Below the pieces are notes generated by a model. That model was not told the DNA's origin, made no database searches, and saw only the letters and a program-made list of their open reading frames with translations. From Maribacter halichondriae (lineage in GTDB: Bacteria; Bacteroidota; Bacteroidia; Flavobacteriales; Flavobacteriaceae): 64,000 nucleotides of DNA. The stretch spans positions 2,734,529 to 2,798,528 of the forward strand of contig NZ_CP107030.1 in assembly GCF_027474825.1 (NCBI RefSeq), written 5' to 3'. Shown piece after piece: positions 24,292 to 33,387 of this stretch (positions within the stretch are counted from its first letter, which is position 1; each line of letters begins with the position of its first letter). The position numbers and the translations under genes are program-made.

Positions 24292-24365
24292 TAAAATTAT
24301 CCTGACCCGAAGTAGTACAAAATGACATTGGTCATTTCCGTTTGTGGCCCTAGGTAATAGCTTTG
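24292..24365. promoter_or_regulatory. bidirectional operator (usp2 / small gene operon)
   Basis: TGACATTGGTCA at 24323-24334. Minus: 23 nt then TAATTTTA (24299-24292) for usp2. Plus: 23 nt then TAGCTTTG (24358-24365) for the operon from 24383. Confidence 0.82.
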
Positions 24366-24382
24366 TGCAAAGATGTTCTCAA

Positions 24383-24601
24383 ATGAAAAATCTACAACGT
24401 ATTCTATCGGAGATTGTTCAGTTGACCAGCAGTATGGAAACCAACTACCCTGAACTCTATCAATTTTTGGATGAAACCCCGATTACCATTCCATCGACCG
24501 CCCATCCTGATTTGACCGAACTTACCTTAACGGAATATTTGGAAGACTTAAAAGAGTTGCTAAAACACCACTTGCAAACCCATAAAAATAAACTGGCATG
24601 A
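24383..24601 (+). CDS. small helical protein of the ETNYPELY family, copy 2
   Basis: A 72-residue paralogue of 10002-10223: METNYPELYQFLDETPITIP, LTEYLEDLKELLKHHLQTHK. The ATG at 24383 is chosen because an in-frame start at 24344 lies upstream of the -7 box (24358-24365) and the alignment with copy 1 begins here. First gene of a probable operon reaching 26959. Function unknown. Confidence 0.75.
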   Translation: MKNLQRILSEIVQLTSSMETNYPELYQFLDETPITIPSTAHPDLTELTLTEYLEDLKELLKHHLQTHKNKLA

Positions 24602-24738
24602 AATGAGGCATAACAATTCTTGATATCAACCGACATATTTAATGGCGAAATCGAAGATTCATGAACACCTTGAAAAAATAATTGATAAAGACGTGAATAA
24701 TTACATCTGACCGATAAAAAACAATAAAATTTAACCAG

Positions 24739-25254
24739 ATGAAAGGTTTTAAAAAATTACTTTGGATATTCCTAGGCCTAATAACTGCTTTTTTCCTCTT
24801 CCTTATTTGGTATCAATACCGCTACTCTATGGATGTCATTGACCCCTTTGAAGTTAACGCACCCAACCTGGAAATAAAGTTGCTGGTCGCTACCCAGGGC
24901 AGTGCTTTTAAGGACAGCATTACGAATGCCGTGGTAGATTATTATAGACCAAATTCCATTTATATCAAGGTCATCGATGTCAGCGGGCTTCCCGAAATAG
25001 ACCCAGCCGATTTTAATGCCATTTTGGTCATCCATACCTGGGAGAACTGGAAACCTCCTACCGAAGTCAAATCCTTTATTGAACGAACTAAAAACGATTC
25101 TAATAAAATTGTGGTTCTGACCACCTCGGGCGAGGGCAGTTATAAGATGGAAGATGTAGATGCCATGACGGGGGAGTCCATAATTGAAGAAGTACCCGTT
25201 TTTACAGGGAAGATTATAGAAAGGCTGAACCCTTTATTGAATTTTAAAGATTGA
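24739..25254 (+). CDS. membrane-anchored flavodoxin-like-fold protein, hypothetical
   Basis: A 171-residue protein: an N-terminal membrane anchor (residues 6-24) and an alpha/beta domain with LEIKLLVATQGSAFKDSITN, FNAILVIHTWENWKPP and NKIVVLTTSGEG, which reads like a flavodoxin-type nucleotide-binding fold. No clear FMN loop (T/SxTGxT) is present, so cofactor binding is uncertain. It lies 137 nt after the small helical gene on the same strand. Confidence 0.65.
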   Translation: MKGFKKLLWIFLGLITAFFLFLIWYQYRYSMDVIDPFEVNAPNLEIKLLVATQGSAFKDSITNAVVDYYRPNSIYIKVIDVSGLPEIDPADFNAILVIHTWENWKPPTEVKSFIERTKNDSNKIVVLTTSGEGSYKMEDVDAMTGESIIEEVPVFTGKIIERLNPLLNFKD

Positions 25255-25258
25255 AAAA

Positions 25259-25387
25259 ATGGCACTTAGAAAAACAAGAAGATTTGGAATGGAGATGAAT
25301 CAATGGGTCTGGGTAATCATCGTAATCGTAATTGCCGTTGCACTGTTGATGGGGGTATTCGTATTTTTTGGTACTCCTGTCGATTAG
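25259..25387 (+). CDS. 42-residue single-span membrane protein
   Basis: A short ORF starting 4 nt after the previous stop and ending 47 nt before the next gene. A basic start (MALRKTRRFG), a membrane span of about 20 hydrophobic residues (VWVIIVIVIAVALLMGVFVF) and a short tail fit a real small membrane protein. Tight spacing with both neighbours supports translation. Confidence 0.6.
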   Translation: MALRKTRRFGMEMNQWVWVIIVIVIAVALLMGVFVFFGTPVD

Positions 25388-25434
25388 GTTTAGCGGATTT
25401 TAATTTAGGTTATGTGATTTTTAAAGAGAAGGTC

Positions 25435-25950
25435 ATGGCAAAAAAGAATAGAATCATATTGGTTTTTGGCCTTCCCGGTTCCGGTAAAAGTTATTTCGCC
25501 TCTAATCTTGCTAAAATGCTTGGTGCTGATTATGTGAACAGCGATCGGTTGCGGAAAGAATTGTTTCCAAAAAGAACCTACTCCGAAAAGGAAAAATCCA
25601 AAGTCTACGATACGATGTTGAAAGAAATGGCGGTGGCAATAGGCCAAGGCAAGAACTTGGTACTCGATGCCACCTTCCATAAAAATGCAACAAAGGAATT
25701 GTTTATGGAAAAAGCTAAGGAAAATCTTTTTTTTATAGAAGTGAGGGCCGATGAAAAAATCATCAAGGAACGCTTGAAAAAGGATAGACCTAATAGCGAG
25801 GCGGATTATGAAGTCCACAAGTTAATCAGGCAACAATGGGAACCTTTGGAACGGCCCCATCTAATTCTCCAATCTACAAATGATAACATCGATGACATGT
25901 TGAAAAAGGCGATCAAATACCTGAACGATGACACAAGAGCAGATCGATAA
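25435..25950 (+). CDS. P-loop kinase-like ATP-binding protein
   Basis: A 171-residue protein with Walker A VFGLPGSGKSYFASNLA, a VLDATFHKNATK switch and a Leu/Arg-rich lid (RADEKIIKERLKKDRP). It matches the AAA_33/zeta-like kinase half of proteins in which it is fused to an APH-fold domain. The ATG at 25435 is chosen because it gives the standard family start; the frame upstream is the small membrane protein region. Its stop overlaps the start of the next gene by 23 nt. Confidence 0.85.
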   Translation: MAKKNRIILVFGLPGSGKSYFASNLAKMLGADYVNSDRLRKELFPKRTYSEKEKSKVYDTMLKEMAVAIGQGKNLVLDATFHKNATKELFMEKAKENLFFIEVRADEKIIKERLKKDRPNSEADYEVHKLIRQQWEPLERPHLILQSTNDNIDDMLKKAIKYLNDDTRADR

Positions 25951-26959
25951 ACTTCTTTCAGAGGGAGAGTTCCCAGAATCGACCGAACAAAGACAATTGG
26001 TAGAAACCCATATTTCTTGGGTCGTTCTGTGCGACCGATTCGTATATAAGATCAAAAAACCGATCCGGTATTCATTTTTGGATTTCTCGACCTTGAAACT
26101 CAGAAAGCATTTCTGCGAAAGGGAGCTCGACCTAAACAAAAGATTTGCCAAAGGAGTATATCTCGAAGTACTCCCGATCTATGAAACTGGCGGACAATAC
26201 CAAATCGGTGGTAATGGAGATGTTGTTATTGACCATACCTTAAAAATGCGCAAACTCGACCCAATAAAACAGATGGATGTTCTTGTGAGGAACGATAAAG
26301 TAAGTCCAACGGATATACGCAATCTGGCAAAACGGATTGCAGACTTCCATAAAGAAACCAACATCATTTTCAATAAAGATGTTTTGGATGTAAAGGAAAA
26401 ATTCAACGCGTTGGGCGAGGAAAGGGAATTTCTGGTGGAGCACTTAAATAAGAATAGTGGCAGGCTTATCGACCGCGCCATCAAAGCCTCGAACGACTTT
26501 CTGAAAATCAACAAAACGTTGTTGGCAGACCGGTTGGGTCACGGATTTTTTCGAGATTGCCATGGCGACCTTCATACCCGTAATATTTTTCTGTTGCCTG
26601 AACCCCAACCCTTTGATTGCATCGAATTCAATGATGATTACCGACAGATCGATGTACTGAACGAAGTGGCCTTTCTCTGTATGGATCTCGATGCCTTGGG
26701 TAGAAAAGACCTTTCCGAACTCTTTGTAAACCATTACCATCAACTTTTTCCTGTCATGCGTAACGAGAAAGAACGCCAACTTTTTATTTACTACAAAAGT
26801 TACCGTGCCAATGTGCGGGCGAAGGTCAACAGCCTTCGGGCAAAAAGTGCATCAAACAAAGCGGACAAAACAAAAGCACTTAATGAGGCTTTGAAATATC
26901 TGAGGTTGATGGAATCTTACTTAAATTCCTTTGAAACATTATTTACCAAGGCTTTGTGA
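25928..26959 (+). CDS. aminoglycoside phosphotransferase-fold protein
   Basis: A 343-residue kinase-fold protein: LVETHISWVVLCDRFVYKIK (ATP-site Lys), HGFFRDCHGDLHTRNIFLLP (catalytic HGDLHxxN) and CIEFNDDYRQIDVLNEVAFL (metal-binding Asp). It corresponds to the APH half of the bifunctional APH/AAA proteins, of which mycobacterial Rv2004c, a DosR-regulon product, is an example. Here the two halves are separate but overlapping genes. Substrate unknown; antibiotic modification is not implied. Confidence 0.82.
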   Translation: MTQEQIDKLLSEGEFPESTEQRQLVETHISWVVLCDRFVYKIKKPIRYSFLDFSTLKLRKHFCERELDLNKRFAKGVYLEVLPIYETGGQYQIGGNGDVVIDHTLKMRKLDPIKQMDVLVRNDKVSPTDIRNLAKRIADFHKETNIIFNKDVLDVKEKFNALGEEREFLVEHLNKNSGRLIDRAIKASNDFLKINKTLLADRLGHGFFRDCHGDLHTRNIFLLPEPQPFDCIEFNDDYRQIDVLNEVAFLCMDLDALGRKDLSELFVNHYHQLFPVMRNEKERQLFIYYKSYRANVRAKVNSLRAKSASNKADKTKALNEALKYLRLMESYLNSFETLFTKAL

Positions 26960-27054
26960 AAATTTATGGGCACCAGCTCTTCGACGAAATGCGCATGTTC
27001 TCGACTTATTTCAATACATCTTGGCAATGAGCCTTTATTCGACAGGTTCATGTA

Positions 27055-27097
27055 TGATATTTATCATTCTTCAAATGGCAATTGTCCCTTAGCTTTA
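27055..27097 (+). promoter_or_regulatory. operator + -7 box (CDP-alcohol transferase operon)
   Basis: TGATATTTATCA at 27055-27066, 23 nt, TAGCTTTA at 27090-27097. Confidence 0.75.
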
Positions 27098-27166
27098 TCT
27101 CTAAGATGAAATTTGATACACGTCGAACATGTGCGGCGATATGACCTTTAAATACTATGAAAACCT

Positions 27167-27769
27167 ATGTGGACCTTTAAAAACTTTAACATAGCCGATT
27201 GGTTTTCATTTTACCGTGTCATTGCAGTACCCTTATTAGTAGCGTTATTATGGTTCGGAGAACGCGAACTTTTTACTTGGTTCTTGCTCATTAGTTACAG
27301 TACCGATGCCATCGATGGGTATTTGGCTAGAAAACTCAAAATAACCAGTGCCCGAGGTTCACAATTAGATTCGATTGGGGATCAATTGACTTTTTCGATG
27401 GGCCTTATTGGCCTTATCATATTCGAGACCGCCTTTATCAAAGCGAATATCATACTCATTCTTATTGCATTTGTGCCTTATCTTCTTCAAATGGTAATCG
27501 CTTATTTCAAATATGGCAAGGCGACAGCCTTTCATACCTATCTTGCCAAATTTTCCGCTCTTGTTCAAGGTGTATTCATTTTGTGGCTCCTATTTTTTGG
27601 GCCGGTGTATTGGCTGTTCTACTTTATGATTGTATTGGGACTTTTGGAAACGATAGAGGAGATTACGCTTATCTTTATGTACGATACTTGGGTATCGGAT
27701 GTAAAAGGTTTTTATTTCGCACTACAGGACAAAAGAAGATTTAATGGCACTGATGTCGTAAAACAATAA
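27167..27769 (+). CDS. CDP-alcohol phosphatidyltransferase
   Basis: A 200-residue membrane enzyme with a complete CDP-OH-P signature: D-x2-DG-x2-AR-x8-G-x3-D-x3-D, reading DAIDGYLARKLK, then SARGSQLDSIGD. About five membrane segments follow. It joins CDP-diacylglycerol to an alcohol (glycerol phosphate, inositol-like or another); the acceptor cannot be told from sequence. First gene of an operon with the phosphoesterase 7 nt downstream. Suggests membrane-lipid remodelling in the regulon. Confidence 0.88.
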   Translation: MWTFKNFNIADWFSFYRVIAVPLLVALLWFGERELFTWFLLISYSTDAIDGYLARKLKITSARGSQLDSIGDQLTFSMGLIGLIIFETAFIKANIILILIAFVPYLLQMVIAYFKYGKATAFHTYLAKFSALVQGVFILWLLFFGPVYWLFYFMIVLGLLETIEEITLIFMYDTWVSDVKGFYFALQDKRRFNGTDVVKQ

Positions 27770-27776
27770 ATAAAGC

Positions 27777-28994
27777 ATGCGATCTTATTCCCTTTTCGCA
27801 ATTGTTCTTTTATGTCTGGCATTATTACTCATAGATATTTTTGCTTTCTATTGGTTGCTTTCCATAACACGACCATTTCCATCTACGCTGCTGAAAAACA
27901 GCATTTATTTTGCTTTTTGGATTTTTACCATTGGGTTGATTACTTCCATTTTGATTCTAAAGATAAGACTAGATCTAGTCGCCCCTGAACGCCAACAACT
28001 TTTGATATCGAGATTGTACGGGTTGACCGTATCGTCATTTATCCCCAAACTGATTTTCGTAATCGTTATTAGCATTTTATACTTTTCAAACCATGTGTTT
28101 TCTGAAAGTGAATCGCTTATTGTGATTCCCTTAATTGGTGTTTTCTCCGGCTTTCTACCTTTTTTTGTGATTCTCTATGCTGTCTTTAGTGCGGTCTACC
28201 GGTTCAAGGTGCATCATATCAAATTGAAATGTGACGTTTTACCAACAAATTTTAAAGGGCTGCGTATTGTGCATATATCCGACCTTCATTTGGGCAGTTT
28301 TAATTTCAAGTATCATGTGCTGGACCGTGCCATCAAAAAAATAAATCATTTAAGGCCCGATTTTATCTTTTTTACGGGGGATCTGGTCAACAATTTCGCA
28401 TGGGAATTAAGGGGATGGGATTCCGTTCTAAATCAATTGTCGGCCAAGCAAGGAAAATATGCCGTTTTGGGAAACCATGACTACGGCGATTACAGTCGAT
28501 GGGAATCACAAAAAGAAAAACAGGACAATTTTCGTGGCATCAGGGATTTTTACAAAAAAATCGGTTTTAAACTGTTGATGAACGAGGCGGGCCTTTTTGA
28601 AAAGACGAATGAAAGAATGGCTATCATTGGAGTAGAAAATTGGGGAAATCCACCTTTTAAACAATATGGCGATTTGCAAAAGGCTTTGAAAAAAGTAAAT
28701 GATATTCCCTTTAAAATTTTGCTGTCACACGATCCATCGCATTGGCGTGAAGAAGTGGCTCACCATACTAATATTGCTTTGACACTTTCTGGTCATACCC
28801 ATGGTATGCAGGCCGGTATCAATCTCAAAAACAAAAAGTGGAGCCCTATCAAGTATAAATATGAACATTGGGCAGGTCTGTACAAGGAAAGCAAGCAATA
28901 CCTTTATGTGACCCGAGGTCTAGGTTGGATGGGGTTCCCTGGTAGATTGGGCATGCGCCCTGAGATCACTTATATCCAATTGGAAAAGTCCTAG
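27777..28994 (+). CDS. membrane-anchored metallophosphoesterase
   Basis: A 405-residue protein with about four N-terminal membrane segments (residues 1-140) and a calcineurin-like domain. Metal motifs: IVHISDLHLG (DxH), FFTGDLVNN (GD), AVLGNHDYG (GNHD), LLSHDPSHW (H) and LSGHTHGMQAG (GHxH). It belongs to the YkuE/YaeI-type group acting on phospholipid-like phosphodiesters or pyrophosphates. Co-transcribed with the CDP-alcohol transferase, so a lipid head-group role is plausible. Confidence 0.88.
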   Translation: MRSYSLFAIVLLCLALLLIDIFAFYWLLSITRPFPSTLLKNSIYFAFWIFTIGLITSILILKIRLDLVAPERQQLLISRLYGLTVSSFIPKLIFVIVISILYFSNHVFSESESLIVIPLIGVFSGFLPFFVILYAVFSAVYRFKVHHIKLKCDVLPTNFKGLRIVHISDLHLGSFNFKYHVLDRAIKKINHLRPDFIFFTGDLVNNFAWELRGWDSVLNQLSAKQGKYAVLGNHDYGDYSRWESQKEKQDNFRGIRDFYKKIGFKLLMNEAGLFEKTNERMAIIGVENWGNPPFKQYGDLQKALKKVNDIPFKILLSHDPSHWREEVAHHTNIALTLSGHTHGMQAGINLKNKKWSPIKYKYEHWAGLYKESKQYLYVTRGLGWMGFPGRLGMRPEITYIQLEKS

Positions 28995-29050
28995 TCAATA
29001 TACTTTCTTTATCGATATCAGTTCAACCCATCTAACGACTTCATAGATAC

Positions 29051-29093
29051 TGATATTGGTCATTCCATAACCTCCAAAGCCGTCTTATTTTTG
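29051..29093 (+). promoter_or_regulatory. operator + -7 box (permease operon)
   Basis: TGATATTGGTCA at 29051-29062, 23 nt, perfect TATTTTTG at 29086-29093. The ATG at 29111 follows after 17 nt. Confidence 0.85.
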
Positions 29094-29110
29094 AAAAGAT
29101 TTATTTTCCG

Positions 29111-30278
29111 ATGAAAAGATATACCATCAACCTACCCAATGTTTTTTACTTTTTTGGCATTACTGCCTTAATCGTTTATCTGCTTATAGAAGGTCAAGTA
29201 ATTCTTGTTCCGTTTATTTTTAGTTTTTTTTTGCCCTGATGCTAAAGCCTATTGTTAGTTTTTTTGAGGCTAAAATGCACAATAGATTCGTATCGATAAT
29301 AGCAGCCTACCTTGTGGCCGTAGTACCTTTAATGGGAGTGCTTTTTTCTTCTTCAATCAATCCAGAATTTTGTTTGGTGAGCTACCTTCGGTTAGGGATA
29401 GGTTGAATAGTGTAGCAACAGAATCCATGGGATGGTTCGACCAGCAGTTCGAATTGGATCCCAAAACTTCATTTAACTGGGTATCAGAAAACCTTCTTTC
29501 CGTACTCGATCTTCCTTTAGGATTGTTACAAGAAAGCTTTCAATCGGGCACGACCATCCTTGTGAATACGGTCTTGATTAGTTTGATTACGTATTTCATG
29601 TTGTTATATCGAAAGGCGTTCAAGAATTTCTTTCTTTCACAGATCAATCCGAAATACAGGGAAACTACGGAACATCTTTTTGATCAGTTGCAAAAATTGA
29701 CGAAGCGCTATATGATAGGGCAAGGACTGATCGTCGTTATTCTCGGTGTCCTCATTGGGTCGGGGTTATGGTTGATCGGCGTACCCTATCCTTTTTTCTG
29801 GGGGTTTTTGGCAGGCTTCCTTGAAATCATACCCTATGTAGGCACTACCATTGGTGGTATCCTGCCCTTTACCTATATGTTGATGGTCGCCGATACGCTT
29901 TGGCAACCTTGGGCAGTGTTGATCTTATATATTATAGTTCAACAAATAGAAGGTAATCTGATCTCGCCCAATGTAATGGGTTCTAGCATCAAGGTCAATC
30001 CATTATTTATCATAACAGGACTCTTTTTAGGGGGATTTATTTGGGGTGTCTCGGGCATGATTCTGGTATTACCCGTTTTGGCAATTTCCAAAGAGGTATT
30101 TAGAAGTTTTGATGTACTAGCTCCCCTTAGTTATTTGATGGAGGATGGGCTTTCAAGGAAATCAAATGTTTTTCTTGAAGAATTTGATAGCAGTGAGTAC
30201 CGTTTTTTCCATGTTTTTTTTGAGGAAAAGGGGGATGGGAAAGAAAAAAAGAAAGCAATACTGATAATTGAGACATGA
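29111..30278 (+). CDS. AI-2E family (PerM-type) membrane transporter, two frameshifts
   Basis: Starting at ATG 29111 (MKRYTINLPNVFYFFG), the frame breaks in the T9 run 29224-29232 and again in the T6 run 29342-29347. One extra T in each gives a continuous 389-residue protein with about seven membrane segments, including the family's late GFLAGFLEIIPYVGTTIGG and a pre-C-terminal QQIEGNLISPNVMG. This family moves small molecules or ions; it is not restricted to AI-2. Both breaks are one-base losses in T-runs, so a sequencing cause is likely. Confidence 0.85.
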
Positions 30279-30619
30279 AGATAAAAGATAAATTGTTGGT
30301 GGTTAAAATCATCCATTCAATAATTTGGGTCTTCTATAATATGGTCATATTTTATTTGTTGTACGCCGTTATTGCGAATAAAATAGACCGTTGGGTATGG
30401 ATCTGTGTTGGTTTGGTATTGCTAGAAGGCCTGATTTTGGTACTATTCAAAATGTTTTGCCCGTTGACCGTAATAGCTCGTAAATATTCCGATTCTACCA
30501 AAGATAATTTTGATATTTTTTTGCCGAATTGGTTGGCGAAGTACAATAAACTCATTTATACGAGCATTTTTGGTGGAGCGATTGTTATCCTGATTTATAG
30601 GCTCCTTACCTCCGACTGA
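30275..30619 (+). CDS. small integral membrane protein, hypothetical
   Basis: A 114-residue protein with three hydrophobic segments (about 15-35, 40-62 and 90-110). Its ATG overlaps the permease stop by 4 bp (ATGA), so it is coupled to it. I recognise no family. It is convergent with the mla operon. Confidence 0.7.
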   Translation: MKIKDKLLVVKIIHSIIWVFYNMVIFYLLYAVIANKIDRWVWICVGLVLLEGLILVLFKMFCPLTVIARKYSDSTKDNFDIFLPNWLAKYNKLIYTSIFGGAIVILIYRLLTSD

Positions 30620-30668
30620 ATAAAGGTAATGGGAACCAAAATTTTTGGATCTTGGGATCATTATTTTC

Positions 30669-31642
30669 TTACTCCTTCTTTTCTTGCTCCTTTTTCTGCT
30701 TTCTAAAATAACCCCTGGTCAAAAAGTTATGCTTTAAGGCTTCCATGTTCTCATTGAAACGCTCCGTTCCTTGCTCGATGTTGAACATCGTTCTTTCCAA
30801 TTGATTGACCACGGCAGTATCCTTTGAAACATAGTTTACCAAGCCATCCCCCCTTTTATTCCTCCGACAATGGTATTCAAATCTTGGGTCATCTTGTTTA
30901 TTTCAATGCTGGATGTCTCTAGGTTTTCAATAACATTCCGCATTTTTCCAGCTGATATTGTATCGGTAAGGAGTACTCCCGCGGTGCTTTCCTCAAAATC
31001 GATTTTACCTATAATCTTGTTCAATTCGGAAATTGCGTAATTCGCTTGATTACTGGTATACTTTAAATTGGTAATCGTTTGTTGTAGATCGCCTGCCATC
31101 GTGGTATCGTTGAGCAACCTGCCCAAAGTACCTTTTCCCTTTATCAATGATTGGGTCACTTTCAAAAGATCTTCTGTCAACAAAGCCGCATTTTCATTGG
31201 TGGTATTCAAGGTAGTCATCATATCTTGAGTGGCCACTTTGCTATACGATGGTAGTTCGTCCCCCGGCTGTATCAACTGCGCAGTACCTTCCCCTGGAAT
31301 GATGTTGATGAGCATGCTTCCTACGAGACCATCAGAACCAATAGCTGCTATGGCATCTTTTTTAATATGTTCCAGCATTTTGTCGGCAATAATCATATGT
31401 ACCCTTATGGTAGTGTCGTTGACCATTTCGATCTTGTTTACCGTACCGACATTTATTCCCGAAAAACGGACATTGTTTCCATTTTGGAGTCCGCTAGCGT
31501 TCTTGAATACTGCTGTTACAGGAAAGGTCTTCCCGAACATATTTTGCCGGTTCCCGATTAGATATGCGGCTACGAGTAATAGCAGCGTACCAAGGACTAC
31601 GAAAATGCCCAATTTCAAATTTTCCATTGCTGTCTTCGCCAT
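30669..31642 (-). CDS. mlaD: MCE/MlaD-family lipid-binding protein (frameshifted)
   Basis: A 324-residue repaired product: an N-terminal anchor (ENLKLGIFVVLGTLLLLVAA), the MCE domain (FKNASGLQNGNNVRFSGINV, GTVNKIEM, IAAIGSDGLVGSMLINIIPG) and a long helical C-terminus. MCE proteins form the periplasmic hexamer that carries phospholipids between membranes. The frame breaks at the C6 run 30848-30853; one more G (minus strand) restores GGDGLVNYVSKDTAVVNQLE and the end KKEQEKKE at 30669. As sequenced it also reads in-frame from mlaF, an apparent fusion explained by another lost base. Confidence 0.85.
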
Positions 31643-31646
31643 ACCG

Positions 31647-32427
31647 TTATTTTTTAAAAATGCTTCTACTTTTGGGTCATTGGATGCCGATAGTTCAGCA
31701 TAGGTACCTTCCGCATAATTGATGCCATCCACCAATAAGATCATCTTTTCGGAAATGACCCGAGCGCAATCCACATCGTGCGTAATGATCAATGATGAGG
31801 TTCCATATTTCTTTTGAATGGACCGCATCAATTCTATAATCTCTTTGGAGGTAATCGGATCTAAACCGCTGGTAGGTTCATCGTACAAGATTACCTTGGG
31901 TTTTAAGATAAGTGTGCGGGCCAAGGCGACCCGCCGTTTCATTCCCCGGAAAGTTCGGCAGGCATTAAATCTAGCGTGTGGGCCAGACCTACATTTTCCA
32001 AAGCCTCAAGTACCAGAGGTGTAGTGTCATTAACAACACCCAACTTTTCTTTATGCCGCCGCATCGGGAATTCCAGATTTTCGCGAACGGTCATGGAATC
32101 GTATAATGCACTTCCTTGAAAAAGAAATCCGATGTCAGATCGCAGTTCGTCAAGATGCTGCTGATCAAGGGTATTAATTTCCTTCCCTAAAACCTCTACA
32201 TAACCACTATCAGGAGTTATCAATCCGACCAAGCACTTGATCATGACCGACTTTCCAGAACCTGATTTTCCCATGACCACCAGATTTTCGCCTTTATACA
32301 AGGTCATATTGAAACCGTTCAATACGTGGTTGTCGCCAAAACTTTTACGCAGGTCACTTATTTCAATGACCACCTCCTTCTCTTCGACCTTAGCCTCTGC
32401 AATCTTTATATGTTCTTTTGTATTCAT
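31647..32427 (-). CDS. mlaF: ABC transporter ATP-binding protein MlaF (frameshifted)
   Basis: A 260-residue repaired ATPase of the Mla lipid transporter. Walker A VMGKSGSGKSVMIK, the Q-loop GFLFQGSALYDSMTV, signature LSGGMKRRVALARTL, Walker B ILYDEPTSGLDP, switch TSLIITHDV. The signature is split by loss of one G in the run 31944-31947 (reads LSGE-stop). Near the end, the T6 run 31650-31655 lacks one T, which removes the stop and joins the frame to mlaD. The start is ATG 32427, next to the mlaE stop; an ATG at 32439 is also possible. Confidence 0.9.
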
Positions 32428-32428
32428 A

Positions 32429-33211
32429 TTAGAGTTCATAAAAAATATCGGAAATAAATACAGCGATAAAATCCACAACGAACAGTAAAAGCGAGGCCAT
32501 GACCACGGCTGTATTTGCCGCCAAGCCAACGCCGGCCGTTCCCTTATCGCTATAATATCCTTTGTAACAGCCCACAAGTCCAATGACAAATCCGAAAAAG
32601 AACGACTTAATGGTTGCCGGTACCAGGTCCCCATAGGATAAGGCATCAAAAACCGTATTGAAATAGAGTTGGAACGAAACGGCACCCTTTAAATTTTCAA
32701 TCAAGGCCGAGCCATAAAGAGCGACCAAATCGCCGAAAATAACCAATAAGGGAAGCATTAGAGTAGTGGCCAGAATTCGAGTTACGACCAGATATTTAAA
32801 CGGATTGGTACCCGAAACTTCCATGGCATCGATTTGTTCGGTAACACGCATTGAACCTAATTCCGCACCAATTCCTGAAGCGATTCGACCTGCACAGATC
32901 AAAGCTGTAATTACGGGACCTATTTCACGTACAATTGAAATTCCAACCATATTGGGCATCCATGAGACTGCGCCAAATTGAATAAGTGTAGGTCTGGATT
33001 GTAGTGTGAACACCAAACCGATAATAAACCCTGTCAAACCGACCAACAATAATGAGCGAACGCCCATTTGGTAACATTGTCGATGCAATTCCTTCAATTC
33101 GAACGGCGGTTTTAAAACCTCCTTAAAAAAACGACCCGCAAAATAGGAGAGGTCACCTATTTGGATAAAAAACTGTTTGGTCTTATCGACCATTTCAGTT
33201 GCTAGCGTCAT
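32429..33211 (-). CDS. mlaE: MlaE-family ABC transporter permease
   Basis: A 260-residue permease: GLTGFIIGLVFTLQSRPTLI, IVREIGPVITALICAGRIAS and GAELGSMRVTEQIDAMEV are the family's conserved core, with about five membrane segments. It is the first gene of mlaE-F-D, the inner-membrane complex trafficking phospholipids. The ATG at 33211 is chosen because the longer TTG frame (33244) starts inside the -7 box TATATTTG (33249-33242). Confidence 0.92.
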   Translation of the reverse strand: MTLATEMVDKTKQFFIQIGDLSYFAGRFFKEVLKPPFELKELHRQCYQMGVRSLLLVGLTGFIIGLVFTLQSRPTLIQFGAVSWMPNMVGISIVREIGPVITALICAGRIASGIGAELGSMRVTEQIDAMEVSGTNPFKYLVVTRILATTLMLPLLVIFGDLVALYGSALIENLKGAVSFQLYFNTVFDALSYGDLVPATIKSFFFGFVIGLVGCYKGYYSDKGTAGVGLAANTAVVMASLLLFVVDFIAVFISDIFYEL

Positions 33212-33241
33212 ATTACTTTCCAGAGTTTCTATGGGTTTCAC

Positions 33242-33284
33242 CAAATATAGAGTAGGCGCAATTGGTTAAAAATGACGATGGTCA
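33242..33284 (-). promoter_or_regulatory. operator + -7 box (mlaEFD)
   Basis: TGACGATGGTCA at 33273-33284, 23 nt, perfect TATATTTG (33249-33242), minus strand. Confidence 0.85.
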
Positions 33285-33387
33285 TACGGTCAAACACTGG
33301 AAAATTCATGCCGTAAAAGAGTTTGGATTGGTGAAGAGACCCATGAAGACCCGTTGGTGGTTCGGGGAATCAAAACCCAAGCGATCA

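Noticed and set aside
24642..24710. A 22-codon ORF before the flavodoxin-like gene
   Set aside because: No start signal, homologue or coupling; length is within chance for this composition.
25928..26959. Aminoglycoside resistance gene
   Set aside because: The APH fold is shared by many kinases; context and the separate P-loop partner match the stress-associated group.
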